Origin: Limnohabitans sp. Rim8
Lineage (GTDB): Bacteria; Pseudomonadota; Gammaproteobacteria; Burkholderiales; Burkholderiaceae_C
DNA: 40,182 bases
Reading direction: 5' to 3'
Assembly: GCA_945897795.1 (NCBI GenBank)
Contig: CAMDFT010000020.1
Location: forward strand, 1 to 40,182
Position numbers and translations under genes: made by a program. This document shows positions 40,141 through 40,182 of this stretch, piece by piece. The notes beneath the pieces were generated by a model, which worked only from the letters and a program-made list of their open reading frames with translations, was not told the origin of the DNA and did no database searches. Within the stretch, counting starts at the first letter, position 1. Every line of letters begins with the position of its first letter.

Positions 40141-40182
40141 GCCTCATTTGTATATGTAAATCGACTGGATGTCCAATAAATT

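Overview
The window looks like chromosomal DNA of a betaproteobacterium of the order Burkholderiales, probably Comamonadaceae. This is an inference from the gene families (TolA-type C-terminus, DinB with the long fingers insertion, QueF/YaaA pairing, TRAP and Bug transporters) and from the GC-rich codon use; no marker gene was compared. The last part (about 31.9-40.2 kb) is visibly richer in AT.

Layout. 0-3.7 kb is ordinary housekeeping (TruC, a BrnT-like toxin-antitoxin pair, YaaA-QueF, a PACE efflux protein). 3.7-15.1 kb is a variable region dense in toxin-antitoxin (TA) loci and in broken genes: remnants of a Fic protein and a BRO-like protein; relB-relE-higA running into a UPF1-like helicase split by one in-frame TAA; vapBC; a second fragment of the helicase 3' end; a transposase tail; a DNA methylase N-terminus; a higA whose higB is almost wholly deleted; a Fic-family protein with a non-canonical active site; an orphan Phd/YefM antitoxin; and brnTA. 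Core-like genes lie between them (HDAC-family amidohydrolase, OsmC, GNAT acetyltransferase, dienoyl-CoA-isomerase-like crotonase), followed by dinB.

16.4-30.0 kb is one catabolic island for hexuronates and aldarates. Two divergent gene sets flank a GntR/FadR regulator: uronate dehydrogenase, aldolase and glucarate dehydratase on the minus strand, and a TRAP transporter, a 2-hydroxyacid dehydrogenase, an amidohydrolase-type lactone isomerase/lactonase, a beta-propeller lactonase, galactarate dehydratase and a Bug binding protein on the plus strand. Together they explain import of a uronate, oxidation to an aldaro-lactone, lactone opening, dehydration to 5-keto-4-deoxy-glucarate and cleavage to pyruvate plus tartronate semialdehyde. 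A perfect TTGT-N3-ACAA palindrome in the divergent promoter and a related site before gudD are likely operators.

30.0-31.8 kb holds a hemerythrin protein, a YdjM-like membrane protein and the gene for 4.5S SRP RNA. 31.9-40.2 kb is mobile or accessory: a secreted caspase-like protein fused to a TolA/TonB-type C-terminal domain, a MORN-like ORF cut by an IS21-family element, three tandem paralogues of unknown function, a strong candidate small RNA with its own promoter and terminator, an HGG-motif protein, and a 542-residue protein with motifs resembling the palm of single-subunit (family A / T7-type) polymerases. That last protein, with the small RNA and the paralogue array, is the least explained part of the window.
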